Source of the DNA: Clusia tigrina
Lineage: Eukaryota > Arthropoda > Insecta > Diptera > Clusiidae
NCBI GenBank assembly: GCA_920105625.2
Contig: CAKKTE020000278.1
Coordinates: forward strand, 682,001-746,000
Length of the DNA stretch: 64,000 nucleotides
Reading direction: 5' to 3'
Shown here: piece by piece, positions 45,857-55,699 of the stretch
How the letters are laid out: every line of letters begins with the position of its first letter
Position numbering within the stretch: position 1 is the first letter of the stretch
Position numbers and translations under genes: made by a program
Notes under the pieces: generated by a model
What the model saw: only the letters and a program-made list of their open reading frames with translations
The model's database searches: none
Told to the model about the DNA's origin: nothing

Positions 45857-46321
45857 TCAGGGCGTGCATGTACTGGCGAGACAAGGCATCGCTACCACAT
45901 TAAGCCTACCGGGTTTATAATGAAACTTCGGCACATACTCCTCAATGAACGCCCTCCATCTTTTCATCTTGGAGTTGACGTTTTTATCCGACATCGCAAA
46001 CGTTAGTGGCTGGTGGTCGGTATAGATGTTCAAGCTTCTTACACCATAGAGGTAATTGCGGAGTTTTTGCAAAGCCCAAACTATTGCCAGCATTTCCCTC
46101 TCGTTCGTCGCATAGTTTTCCTCAGCGAAATTCAGCGTTCGGGATATCATGGTTATGGGGCGGCTTCCCTGTGATAGCACAGTCCCCAGCGCGTGTGAAG
46201 ATGCATCGGTGGTCAAGTCAAAAGGTTTACTAAAGTCGGGGTATAGAAGTAGGACGTCTTGGGAAGCCAGTATCGCTTTTACCCTGTTGAACGCTTCGAT
46301 CGCTTCCCCGTCGAGTTCCAC
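45857..46321 (-). pseudogene. gypsy RNase H (RT core missing upstream)
   Basis: VLLLYPDFSKPFDLTTDASS, ALGTVLSQG, RTLNFAEENYATNEREMLAI, YTDHQPLTFA and FHYKPGRLNVV: RNase H with its Asp/Glu residues. The last conserved 'ADALSR' reads VAMPCLAS, a degraded ending. RT palm with its YxDD is not present between this and protease. Confidence 0.85.
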
Positions 46322-46692
46322 GGGCGGGGTCCTAAGGTCCCTAAGGACGCTGTCGGAGTCCCTAAGGCGTCCTCATGCACGGCATTTATTTCCTGGCATG
46401 GGAACTCCTTAATGACTTCGATGCCCTTACGGTGGAGAAAGAGTCCCTTATTGAGATCTAGAGTAGCTTCAATTTCCGTAAGGAAATTGAAACCTAGGAT
46501 AGCATCGAATGTGGCAAGGCCGGGAAGAACAAAAAATGTGGATTTCTCGTGTAGCACCTCCATCTCAAACTTTGATCTGACTAAACTAACTCCTCCTGCA
46601 GACTTTACCCTGATTGGGCGGTTTACCGGCTTCACCCCCTGAAGAAAATCAAGGTCCTTGATATAATTCTTGGCAGACCCGGTGTCAATCAA
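46279..46692 (-). pseudogene. gypsy protease, fused by deletion to the RNase H region
   Basis: MIDTGSAKNYIKDLDFLQGV gives the DTG active site, then FFVLPGLATFDAILGFNFL (flap/second half). After 'VHEDALG' (about 46365) the sequence goes through a short CCCTAAGG-repeat junction (46328-46368) into RNase H, so about the whole RT domain is deleted. Confidence 0.85.
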
Positions 46693-46911
46693 GAACTTAA
46701 GGGGGCGGTGTCATTGAGAGGTATGGTAGGGAGGATCGCCCAAGCCTAAAAAATTGACTTCGTCGATAACTTCCCCTAATCCAGAGTCGTCCATTCTGGC
46801 TTGTGGTGGATGAGGTCCTTTCGCCTAGTGCGACGATGCGGGAGACCCTGCCTTACCGTCATCTCTCTGTCCTGTTCCTCTAGAACCATCACGTGATTCA
46901 CCCTCTGGTAT

Positions 46912-47670
46912 TTATTCGTCTGCGTTGCACCTATTCAGGGGTCTTTTGAATGTCTCTTCTAATTCTAATGCTAAGGCCAGGGCGGCGGAAATATCGGTAG
47001 GCCCGGCACAAAGCACTGCAGAGCTTGTGGGCTGGTTCAGTCCGGTGCCAAACACGCTCCGAGCGAGATTCCTATATTCCTCGTTCAGCACCTCCTTCTT
47101 AGCGCTGTCGTTGGCGTTGTTCATCTCGTTCTGATTCGTGAGCAACGTAAGGTGTTTCTGAAACTCATCATAATACTGCGAGACCGTCAAACGCCTCTGT
47201 CGCAGCACCAACAACTCGTGCTGAATCGAGTAGGATGATCGTTTGTCTGCGTACGTGAAGTCTAGCCTAGCCATAATGGCCCTGAAGTTGCTAGGCGTGT
47301 TAAAGGAGGTCAAGAGTGTGTCGGCTTCCCCCATTATTTTTCGACGAATTAAATGCACCGCCTGGTAATGCTTGGTGGAACCTTCCAAGCGGTCAAACGG
47401 GTCATACGCGCTTTGAGCAGCCCGTCGCCAGGAGGCGTAATGCGCCCGGTTACCCCCGAACTCCCTCAGAGCCTGTATCAGGACGAACGATTCGTCAGAC
47501 CCCGAGTCGATGTTGAGCACCACGTGTCTGTACGGCTCAATAATGGGGGCAGTCTGCTTCAAGGAATGGATCTCCAAGCGGAGTTCCTCAATGAGCTTCA
47601 AGCTCTCGTTGAAGCGACGCTCACCATCCTTGGCTGCGGCAGTAAGGGCGGTGTTCAACAGTGCCTGATA
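46912..47670 (-). pseudogene. gypsy Gag
   Basis: About 250-residue open frame without an ATG near its start (it begins after a TGA, with Leu codons at the N-terminus). HYASWRRAAQSAYDPF, YQAVHLIRRKIMGEADTLLTS, FRAIMARLDFTYADKRSS and LTVSQYYDEFQKHLTLL are the capsid of gypsy-type Gag. It ends RCNADE before a stop. 46700-46911 holds the gag-pol junction in broken frames. Confidence 0.8.
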
Positions 47671-48318
47671 GAGGGACTCTGGTATTCACGGGTTGTGCGA
47701 TTATTACAGGAAAAATATAAATTGCAAAAACGTAAAGTTATAAATATATTATTAATATCTTACAGGACTAGTACTGGAGCTGATGTCTTCATTGGATTGT
47801 TGTAGCTGCTGCTGTATGGCGTAGGACTGCTCCGATTTATTATTGTGAAGATTTTAGCGAGAGCTACCTAGCCAATAGTAGTTTAGGCTGCTCGTCGACT
47901 TTCCCAACGGCGTTTTCGCTTATCTTTAATTTAGTTATACGCAGTCTTACTGACCTTGAGCGTCCCGTAGGAATTTCAGATTTCAGACCCTTTTTTATGT
48001 TTTAATATCTTTCAACCTGGAGAATCCCGTAGGAGTTGCAGATTTCAGATTTTCGTTCGGATCTACTAACCTGGAGGGTCCCGTAGGAGGCACAGATTTC
48101 CGATCGCTTACCTCAAAGGCAAACCTGGGAGTCTATTCGGTTTGGTATACTGATGTACCAGGAACCGAATGCTACGACCAGATTACCCTGCTATTGTTGA
48201 CCCTGGTCTGATGGTTTTTTGAAGGCACTACCGGTCAAGGTAGTCCGTGCACAGCTTTTATTTGGCCGCACTAAAACCTCTCCAAGGGTTGGTTACTTGA
48301 AACCACGAGTTTTTCGCG
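47671..48318 (-). other. gypsy 5' leader with three direct repeats
   Basis: Between primer-binding site and gag. A block '(C)CTGGAG.GTCCCGTAGGAG...CAGATTTC' occurs at about 47954, 48016 and 48070 (spacing about 62 and 54 bp). No coding frame. Confidence 0.6.
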
Positions 48319-48336
48319 GTCCCTGCTCGGGCGCCA

Positions 48337-49303
48337 ATTCAATTATTCCCTTTTCCTGCTGCTGGCTAAGCCAGACGCGTCAGTCCTGCGGACGCTAAGG
48401 CGTGGGGTCTGACGGCGAAGGAAGGAGGTATTGTGACCGCGGCGAAAGATTTTCGCTCAAGCTTGCTGCTGGAATTAATAACTTACCTGTTCCTGCTGCT
48501 GGCTAAGCCAGACGCGTCAGTCTTGCGAACGCTAAAGCGTGCGGTCTGACGGCGAAGGAAGATAATGTGCAATTAGTTTCACAACCACAATTTGATTTCA
48601 GTTTATAATTAGTTTATTAGTTCACAATTTCATTAGATTTTACAATTAATTTAATTCATTCAGTTCTACAATAATTCCAATTAGTTAATTTATGTTTTAA
48701 TCGCACAACCCTATTTTAATAGGACCGTATTCTTAGGTCTCCAAAATCGAACTAACTTTTCCCTAATTCGGAGGCCGTCACGAAGCCGCGGTTCGGAAGC
48801 CTACGTGACCTAAAGTGCCGCGCCAGCAAACCTCAACGCACCCACAGTTTGCGTTCCCACCACTTTCGCTTTCCGGTAGAATGCCCTTGATCGATGCAGA
48901 ATCAGCGAAATGCAGGTAACCGAACTGCAGCACCGTCATTTGGGTACTTTGGGGCGGAAGTGCCAACCAGAACAAACACCTTAGAGCGAGGTGCATTGAG
49001 CGAACGGATGTCCCACACGCGCATGGTGGACGGACAGACGGATAGCTTACACGCGCGAGAAGGACGGACAGCACGCGCAAGACGGACGGACGGCTTGCAC
49101 GCGCAAGCAAAAGCTGACGCTGATGGATCATCAACTTGTACGCGCATATGCCGTGCCGGCGGAAAGTCACAATTCACCCTACTAACTTGCATGTTTGAAC
49201 AAGTTGCCGACAAGTATGTATCTCGTCACAAAAAATCGAGCAGACGCGGCGCGTTCGTATTGCATGTTTGAACAGGTCGCCGACAAATGAGTAACTCGTC
49301 ACA
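48337..49303 (-). repeat. gypsy 5' LTR (about 970 bp, ends approximate)
   Basis: Minus strand, from around TGTGACGAGTTACTCATTTG (49303; the LTR could begin at AGTTAC, 49296) to the primer-binding site at 48336. It contains a 74-bp block repeated at about 48351 and 48489 (TTCCTGCTGCTGGCTAAGCC...), a near duplicate of CATGTTTGAACA(A/G)GT(T/C)GCCGAC (49191 and 49264) and ACGCGCAAG/GACGGACGG repeats at 49025-49110. Confidence 0.65.
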
Positions 49304-49465
49304 AATATTGTTTCGGTTTAGTATGTGTTACCATTTTATTGTAATTAATTTTATAACAATATATTGATGGGAGAAAGTCGATAAAATAAATTCAATTTTG
49401 GAAATGCTTGGCGGGCCGCATAAATATGTTTAACGGGCCGCGTGTTGCTCATCAATATTTTATGG

Positions 49466-51757
49466 TAATAAGAATGAAGAATGAGTGGGCCAAGTGTGAC
49501 GAAGATAAGGCAGTTACCTTTGCAGAACACTTTTCACAAGTATTCGAGCTATTTCCACCTGTCTTGCATCACGCCGGAAGCGAAATGTTTAGTTTCTTAG
49601 AGTCTCCAGGTGTATTAGAGCCACCAATATCACGATTTAGACGTAAAAAGAATACGTAAAAAGAATATGTGTGAAGCTCAAAGTAAACAAAGCGCCGGGA
49701 TACGATCTCATCACAGGTAAAATACTAAAAGAACTACCTGAAACTGGATTGCAGTACCTGACTGAACTGTACAATGATGTTTTAACTCTTGGTTACGTCC
49801 CTCTACAGTGGAAAGTATCACAAATAGTCGTTATACCAAAATCTGGGAAACCTAGGAGGAAGTAACATACTACAGATCCATTAGTTTGCTGCCGATTGTC
49901 TTGAAGGTGCTAGAAAACACCTCCTATAAAAACGAATGCACATTCTTGATGAAAAAACCTAATTCCTAACCATCATTTTGGGTTTAGAAAACAACACGCG
50001 ACCACGGAACAGGTACATCGAGTATACAAGGCTATTAGAGAAGCTTCTGGCACCCTGGATTACTTTATAAATTAGAACAAGTTTTACCTTTTAATTATTA
50101 CTGTTTAACCATATGCCGAGCGTAGCGATCCCACTGCTCCACGAACGAATATGCCCATCAAATTGCAGTTAGCTATATTTGCACATACGTACATATACAC
50201 AATTTTGTAAGCTAGCATTTTTATGTGTGTGAAAATCTATTTTTCAATTTCTTTAATTTTCAGTAACATGATATTACCGTACGTAAGCATTAGTTAATTG
50301 TTTTTATAATTATATGTGTATCAATTAGTATATAAGTTCACACCTTTATGAAATAAATCAGTCAGTTTTAATAATTGACTCCATCAACCACACGAATTTA
50401 TGTTCTTTTTAAGTTATAATCGCAATTAATTATACAATCACAACAGCTATATTGGTACAAGCACCGAAATAGCAACCTAAGTAATCAATTTGTGATTAAC
50501 CTACGTTATACTGGTACAAGCACCATATAACAATTCATCAGCCATTTTTGTACAAGCACCGAACTGGCAACCATTTAAGGAAAAAGATCCTTAAACAATT
50601 ACTGTATCCTTAAATGCTATATCTCTGAAGATGGACATTTCATGGTCAAATTCAAGGATGAAGTCACAAAATTATATCCAATCAAATCCGGCGTACTACA
50701 AAGAAACTTTCTGGGTTCTGTGCTCTACACACTATTTAAAGCTGATTTGCCAACAACAGCAAATACGACAACTGGTACCTTTGCTGACGATACAGTGATT
50801 ATGGTAACTCACTCCAACCATCTGACAGCATCGGCTGAACTGCAATTAAGTCTCTACAATATAGAAGCATTTTTACAAAGGTGGAGAATGAAAGCAAAGG
50901 CGACCAAGTCTACCCAAGTTACTTTCACTCTCAGAAATAACAGGTGTCCACCGGTATTTTTTAACAATGAGGAACTACCACAGTCAACAGATACTAAGTA
51001 GCTTGGTTTTCATTTAGATCGTCGAATGACCTGGCAGAATCATATATTTCCTAAAAGAAAACAATTGGGCCTAAAACCAAACTCGTTGAACTGGCTCATG
51101 GGTCGCAACTCCCAGCTCTCAATTGAAAATAAAGTGACTTAGTAAACTAGTCATACATAGCCTTTATGGACCTATGGCATCCCGTTATGGGGATCAACGT
51201 CAAAATCGAATATTGCGGTTATGCAAAGAACCAATCAAAGATACTACATCTGATAGAAAACATACCTTGGTATGTAAAAAGAGATTCCAAATATAAGTGA
51301 ATAGATACTTTGATGTAACTTAAGATATAGTGCCCTTCAAGGTACCCTAACATATTTGCTTCAGCCCTTCTGAATAATTACCCAACCAATCACAGACTTA
51401 AAAGACGATTTCCTTTAGCATCAGCTCTCTCCATCTCTTAATTAAAATTTAAGTTAAATAATAATAATAATTGTAATTAAAATTTAATTAAAAAAAATAG
51501 AATAACATGAGAAAATTCAAATTAAAAGAACAAACCAAAATTAATAATAAAAATAAATAAAATAAAAATAGAATAACCAATAATTACCTAATATGTACAC
51601 ATTTTTGTGAATTTTAACATTGGCTAATATTCTAACTGTTTAGATTTAAATCTATGTTTGAGATAATTTTAGAGTTAAATCTAGTTGTAAGATATAATAG
51701 TTGCTTAATGTTCTGGAATATATTGGAATAAAATAAAGTGGAGTTATAAAAAAAAAC
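49466..51757 (+). pseudogene. Jockey element 2, second part: reverse transcriptase and 3' end
   Basis: NEWAKCDEDKAVTFAEHFSQ continues the ORF2 linker, followed by LKVNKAPGYDLITGKILKEL, ISLLPIVLKVLE, then a deletion, then (after an insertion at about 50100-50605) YISEDGHFMVKFKDE, FADDTVIMVTHSNHL with an intact FADD box, and thumb/C-terminal sequence (PLWTYGIPLWGS...) to about 51440. It ends with AATAAA (51729) and an A-run at 51749. The join with 33870-34979 across the hAT is at matching domain positions. Confidence 0.8.
50100..50605. mobile_element. Unclassified about 500-bp insertion in the jockey RT (solo-LTR-like)
   Basis: Jockey coding sequence stops at FNYY (near 50098) and resumes near 50610. 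The flanks share ATTACTGT (left TATTACTGT, right AATTACTGT), consistent with a short target duplication. The insert has AATAAA at 50353, three copies of GGTACAAGCACC or near (50453, 50513, 50549) and ends in a small TTTAAGG/CCTTAAA hairpin. Family unknown. Confidence 0.5.
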
Positions 51758-51919
51758 AAAACTATATTCAATCCAATCAGAATGTGAACTTCTCTTTCAT
51801 ATACTGTTTGTTCAAATCTACTATAAAAAACTTTGAGACCCTAAAAGTACTCGCATACATTCTTATTCAAAGCGTACATTCTGGATTCATCCAAAACTTT
51901 CTACGCGTAAACACATGCA
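51758..51919. other. Spacer between jockey poly(A) and LTR-like repeat C
   Basis: No feature recognised. It might be the diverged 5' part of repeat C. Confidence 0.35.
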
Positions 51920-52272
51920 GAGAATTCTTTCGCACTGTAGGGAATATTCTAGAATATTCTAGTTCAACACACTAGGCCACCACAGCAAAAGTCAACACAC
52001 ACTGGAACAATGATCGTAGCAGTGTGCGCAACGAGAATTTGAATAGTAACAGTAACAGGATTAAAAGTAACAAAGTCCATAATAAATAAATTAAGGTAAA
52101 ATTGTATTAGAGATAACTTTAAGCCTAAAATAAATAGTGTAAGTTGTAATAATTGAATAAAATTTAATTATTTTAATATAACCCAGCGATTGTTTGATTA
52201 CAACACAATCCAGCGGTACGATATTGAGTATTGAGAGTTGGTATAAATTGTTAGGAGGACAATTTGGTAACA
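51920..52272 (+). repeat. LTR-like repeat, copy C, with heat-shock elements
   Basis: Homologous to the 3' two-thirds of copies A and B (GTAGGGAATATTCTAGAA..., GATCGTAGCAGTGTG, CAGCGATTGTTTGATTAC, AATTTGGTAACA). Its 5' part is diverged or missing. It ends in the same ...TAACA as the others. Confidence 0.65.
51941..51960. promoter_or_regulatory. Heat-shock-element array, copy C
   Basis: GAAtaTTCtaGAAtaTTC (51942-51959): four perfect alternating units at exact 5-bp spacing, a textbook HSE. Confidence 0.7.
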
Positions 52273-52699
52273 ATATATTTGCAATTGACATTTACACCAT
52301 CGAATTTAGAATGGTTCTGATTTTTAGCTTCTGCTGACGAATTTACATATTCAATAGTTCAAGGATAATTTTGGTAGTAAACGAGTGTTACTTATTAATT
52401 GTTAAGTTTTACTAGAGTAACCCTGCCCGCGTTGCTGGACAATACAATAACATCCGTTTACGTCTTTGTATTAAAAATTAAATTTTCTAGAAAGAATAGA
52501 CATTTTCCTGAAAAAGAAGTCAAAAAATACTCGTATATAAATATTTTAAAGTGAGAATATCAAAAAGAAGAAAAATTATTGCAGAGCTTGGTGGTAAACG
52601 ACATTTTTAGTATTGCCATTTTCTCAAAAAATGAATAAAGACGACGGCTTCCCAACACGTGAACATGCAACATAAAGTTGACCGTGTGAAAATACAGGA

Positions 52700-53890
52700 A
52701 ATTTTAAATTTATTCCGCAAACTTGCAACGACTGGCCTTAAGCTTTATTAATAGTCACTGCAAAAGCCAAACGAACGGGAAACTGTAATCGTGAAATTGA
52801 AATGGCATATCAGTGGGAATCATTGGGATGTGTGGTATTAAAACATCTTCGCCTTTGAATTTCCCATTTAAAATTGTTGCTTCAATTACATAATTCATTA
52901 ATTTTTTGCCCGCAAGTCTTATTCCGTTGCATAATTTTAGTGGATTTATATTACGAAGCATAATGGTTGTAGATCCGATTTTCAATTCAAATTATGCGGT
53001 GGCATTCCAGGCAAATCAAGAGCATTCAAAAATTCAGTTGGTTAATGTACTACGTCTTCTTGATTCTTTACAGTATCAAGAGATTTATATGTATCAATAC
53101 CATCTATTTGAGATTGAATGATGAGATTCAAATCATTGACATCCTTATTTTTCCTACCAATACAGCTCTTTCACTCAACCAAGCATGATTTTTGTATTGC
53201 TGTTGTATATTTGGGAAAACTTTTTCAATTATTTCTTCTTTTGATTGTGTGAATATGCAAAAATGTATCGGAATTGTAATGAAACCATCATATTCATTTG
53301 GCATTTTACTATCACCCATTAAAAGCAATTGTTTTGAAAATGTTGCAGCTGATTGATCCTTTTGCACACGCACATTGGTGGTGAGTCTTAGCGTTTTAAC
53401 GTATCTCCATAGATTTGATAGCTTCAAACACGCATTTGTTTCATCAGCTGGTGTTGATTTTGAGATAACAGGTAGTGTTTGTCTAAAGTCTCCTGCTAAC
53501 AATATTAAAGCACTACATTTTGATTTCCACGGAAATCTCTCATTTTTCGATCCAAAGCTTCAATTGATTTCTTGTGTGCCATTGTGTATTCATCCCTCAA
53601 CAAAATATCAAATTGTTTCAAAACTCTAGCCATGCCAGAGGTTTTTGATAAATTGCATGATGGTGCTTCATTTATCGTCATATTCAAAGGCAATTTTAGC
53701 GCTGAATGCGCTGTCCTACCACCATCCAATAAAGTGGCTGCAATTCCAGAAGATGCAAGTGCCAAAGCAATTCTCCCACGTGCTCGTAGAGTTGCTAAAA
53801 TTAAAGTTATCAAAAAAGTTTTTCCAGTACCACCAGGTGCATCCAAAAAGTACATCCCACCATTACCATTATGAATTTCTTGCATAACAT
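52700..53890 (-). pseudogene. Helitron helicase (Pif1/RecD-like), frameshifted
   Basis: Walker A as DAPGGTGKTFLITLILATLR (53850), SSGIAATLLDGGRTAHSALK, LLRDEYTMAHKKSIEALD (Walker B; the usual DE is present), LAGDFRQTLPVISK (53495), LRLTTNVRV, and at the C-terminal end LNALDLPGMPPHNLN, GTRL-equivalent CNGIRLAGKKLMN, FPFVWLLQ and further decayed VAC.SRVG sequence to about 52650. The frame changes at 53505/53502 and near 53130, with a stop in the GQ(S) motif region. Confidence 0.85.
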
Positions 53891-54092
53891 TTTCATAAGC
53901 TAATTTGGTGATGGCATACCTAACTGAGCCAAAGCTTTACTCGCCATTCCTAAACTAATGTCAATGCCTCATTATACATTTGCTCTGTATAATTCAATTG
54001 AACATTAATATTTAAGGTGCGTATTCGATGTAAAATATCTTCCGTCATGTAAATTTCATCCATAAATCAGATGGATTAGCCGAATTGCACGT

Positions 54093-55655
54093 TCAGATAA
54101 TGATAGAAAATAAAATTCTAATATGTTGTGGATATGCTGATACCGATGCATCAGTTAATGTATTTTCCCAATGTCTATCGTGCTGAAGCAATCCTAGTTT
54201 TTGACATGCTTCATGGTAAGTGGCGCATAATTGTCCATCAAGAGTTCTCAAATAATTAAATGATGTTGAACCATGAACATTTATCAAAAGCAAACGCAAA
54301 TAAAAACACTCATCATTATTTGGGTGAACTATGTAAATTCGACCTAAAGCATCAGTTTCAAACACATTTGGATGACCTTGAACAGGTTTGCCTTGCTTGC
54401 GACGTTGCAATTCCTTTTTTGACGCATTCCAAGTATAATATGATTGAACCTGAGCATAAAGCAATGTTCTTGCTGTCAAAGTTGTATTTGGTGGCGCAAT
54501 TGCTCTTTGTGCTGAATTTTGTTCATTAAAACAAATACGCTGACCATTTTCCAAATGAACAGCTAAATGTTGAACGGTCGGGTATCTTTCATGTATTGCA
54601 AAAGAGAGTATACGCCATACTGCTTCATTACTGCTGATGTATCGACCAGTTCGGTAATGTTTTATTTCATCATTTTCAGCAACACCGAAAGCAGCCAAAT
54701 CACTACCTTTCGTAATATATTTACAAATATATTTGATCGCTTTAACTGAATTGCAGTATTCAACGTTAATGTGAGCCTTAAAAGTTTTTGATAAAATTGG
54801 TGAATATGGGACAATCCAACGATTGTCGACCTCGATTTCTTGTGTTTCTACTTTGACAGCTGCTGATCTACCATTATCTTGTGTTGATCGTCGACGATAT
54901 TTTGGATACCCATCATTTCCAGTAATGGTTTCAGAAACTAATGCTTGTGGATAATTGTTTGTACACTTTCCATCTTGCATACATACTGAATTCATATTCA
55001 AAGTACCGCATGGTCCATGAATCATGTTTTTGGTAACAATTTCATGCAATTCAGGATCAATTTCAGGATCAGGAATTTCTGCTGATATAACGCTATTAAT
55101 TTGTTCTGCTGTTATTTTGTCAACCATCCAAATTAAAATGTGAGCGTGCGGTAGTCCTCTCTTTTCCCATTCAATCGAATACATCCAGCAACGTACTTCA
55201 CCAAATATTTTTAATTTTATCAACATGTCCATTAATGATTTCATCTTTTGCTTAAATACACGTGCAGTTATATCATGTCGGTCGTTTGGCCCTTGACCTT
55301 CAAATAAATGTTCTTTAATTTCTGTCCATTGCGGACTGCACGTGAAAGTTATAAATAAATCAGGTCTTCCATAGTGACGCAGATAGGACATTGCATCTTG
55401 CGCGTATTCATGCATATGTCGTGGTCCACCAACATATGTCGATGGTAAAATCACCATATTGCGAATATCATTAGGATCCACATCATTGTTAATAGCATCA
55501 CGCAAAATAATGTATTCTTCTGAACGTAGTTTTGCTTGGTTATATTTGATGTAATTTAAACGTTCAGTTTCAATTTTTGCATACATATCAACAATGTACT
55601 GATGAAAAAGCTTACGGCAATGCAAAATGTGATTGTATTCATTTTGTCGAACCAT
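54093..55655 (-). CDS. Helitron Rep (HUH endonuclease) domain, open frame of 520 residues
   Basis: Contains the Helitron_like_N region: FITFTCSPQW, the HUH motif as GLPHAHILIWM (His-Ala-His), and the two-Tyr motif YICKYITKG (Tyr-x3-Tyr). These residues nick and join DNA ends during rolling-circle transposition. The frame is uninterrupted, unusual in this window. It ends at 54093 with a short non-homologous tail (HIRILFSIII) after a deletion or frameshift. The helicase resumes in another frame at 53885, so the full RepHel is split. N-terminal sequence before 55655 is in further broken frames. Confidence 0.88.
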   Translation of the reverse strand: MVRQNEYNHILHCRKLFHQYIVDMYAKIETERLNYIKYNQAKLRSEEYIILRDAINNDVDPNDIRNMVILPSTYVGGPRHMHEYAQDAMSYLRHYGRPDLFITFTCSPQWTEIKEHLFEGQGPNDRHDITARVFKQKMKSLMDMLIKLKIFGEVRCWMYSIEWEKRGLPHAHILIWMVDKITAEQINSVISAEIPDPEIDPELHEIVTKNMIHGPCGTLNMNSVCMQDGKCTNNYPQALVSETITGNDGYPKYRRRSTQDNGRSAAVKVETQEIEVDNRWIVPYSPILSKTFKAHINVEYCNSVKAIKYICKYITKGSDLAAFGVAENDEIKHYRTGRYISSNEAVWRILSFAIHERYPTVQHLAVHLENGQRICFNEQNSAQRAIAPPNTTLTARTLLYAQVQSYYTWNASKKELQRRKQGKPVQGHPNVFETDALGRIYIVHPNNDECFYLRLLLINVHGSTSFNYLRTLDGQLCATYHEACQKLGLLQHDRHWENTLTDASVSAYPQHIRILFSIII

Positions 55656-55699
55656 TAATCGCTACGCGTAATACTTCATAGCGCTAACCTTTTTATCAG

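Larger units (their letters stand above)
43250..49303 (-). mobile_element. Errantivirus-like gypsy element, minus strand, lacking its 3' LTR
   Basis: Minus-strand order: 5' LTR (about 49303-48337), primer-binding site TGGCGCCCGAGCAGGGAC (48336-48319), leader, gag, protease, (RT core deleted), RNase H, integrase, env. env breaks at the BEL3 LTR junction and no 3' LTR follows. An env gene after pol is the hallmark of errantiviruses (gypsy, ZAM, 17.6-type). Confidence 0.88.
34988..49457 (-). mobile_element. hAT transposon, split open by later insertions, with 8-bp target duplication
   Basis: Left end CAGGGGTAAGCAAC (34988). Right end (reverse complement) TATTGATGAGCAAC followed by ACGCGGCCCG. 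TTTTATGG sits immediately outside both ends (34980-34987 and 49458-49465), a perfect 8-bp duplication as hAT elements make. GGCGGGCCGC-rich subterminal sequence at 49408-49440 and transposase sequence on the minus strand support it. Everything between 36209 and 49303 is later insertion. Confidence 0.9.

Noticed and set aside
46259..46642. Plus-strand frame of 127 residues over protease
   Set aside because: Shadow of the minus-strand protease with its DTG motif.
48778..49271. Three overlapping frames of 103-130 residues on both strands
   Set aside because: They lie in the GC-rich repeats of the gypsy LTR and have no motif.
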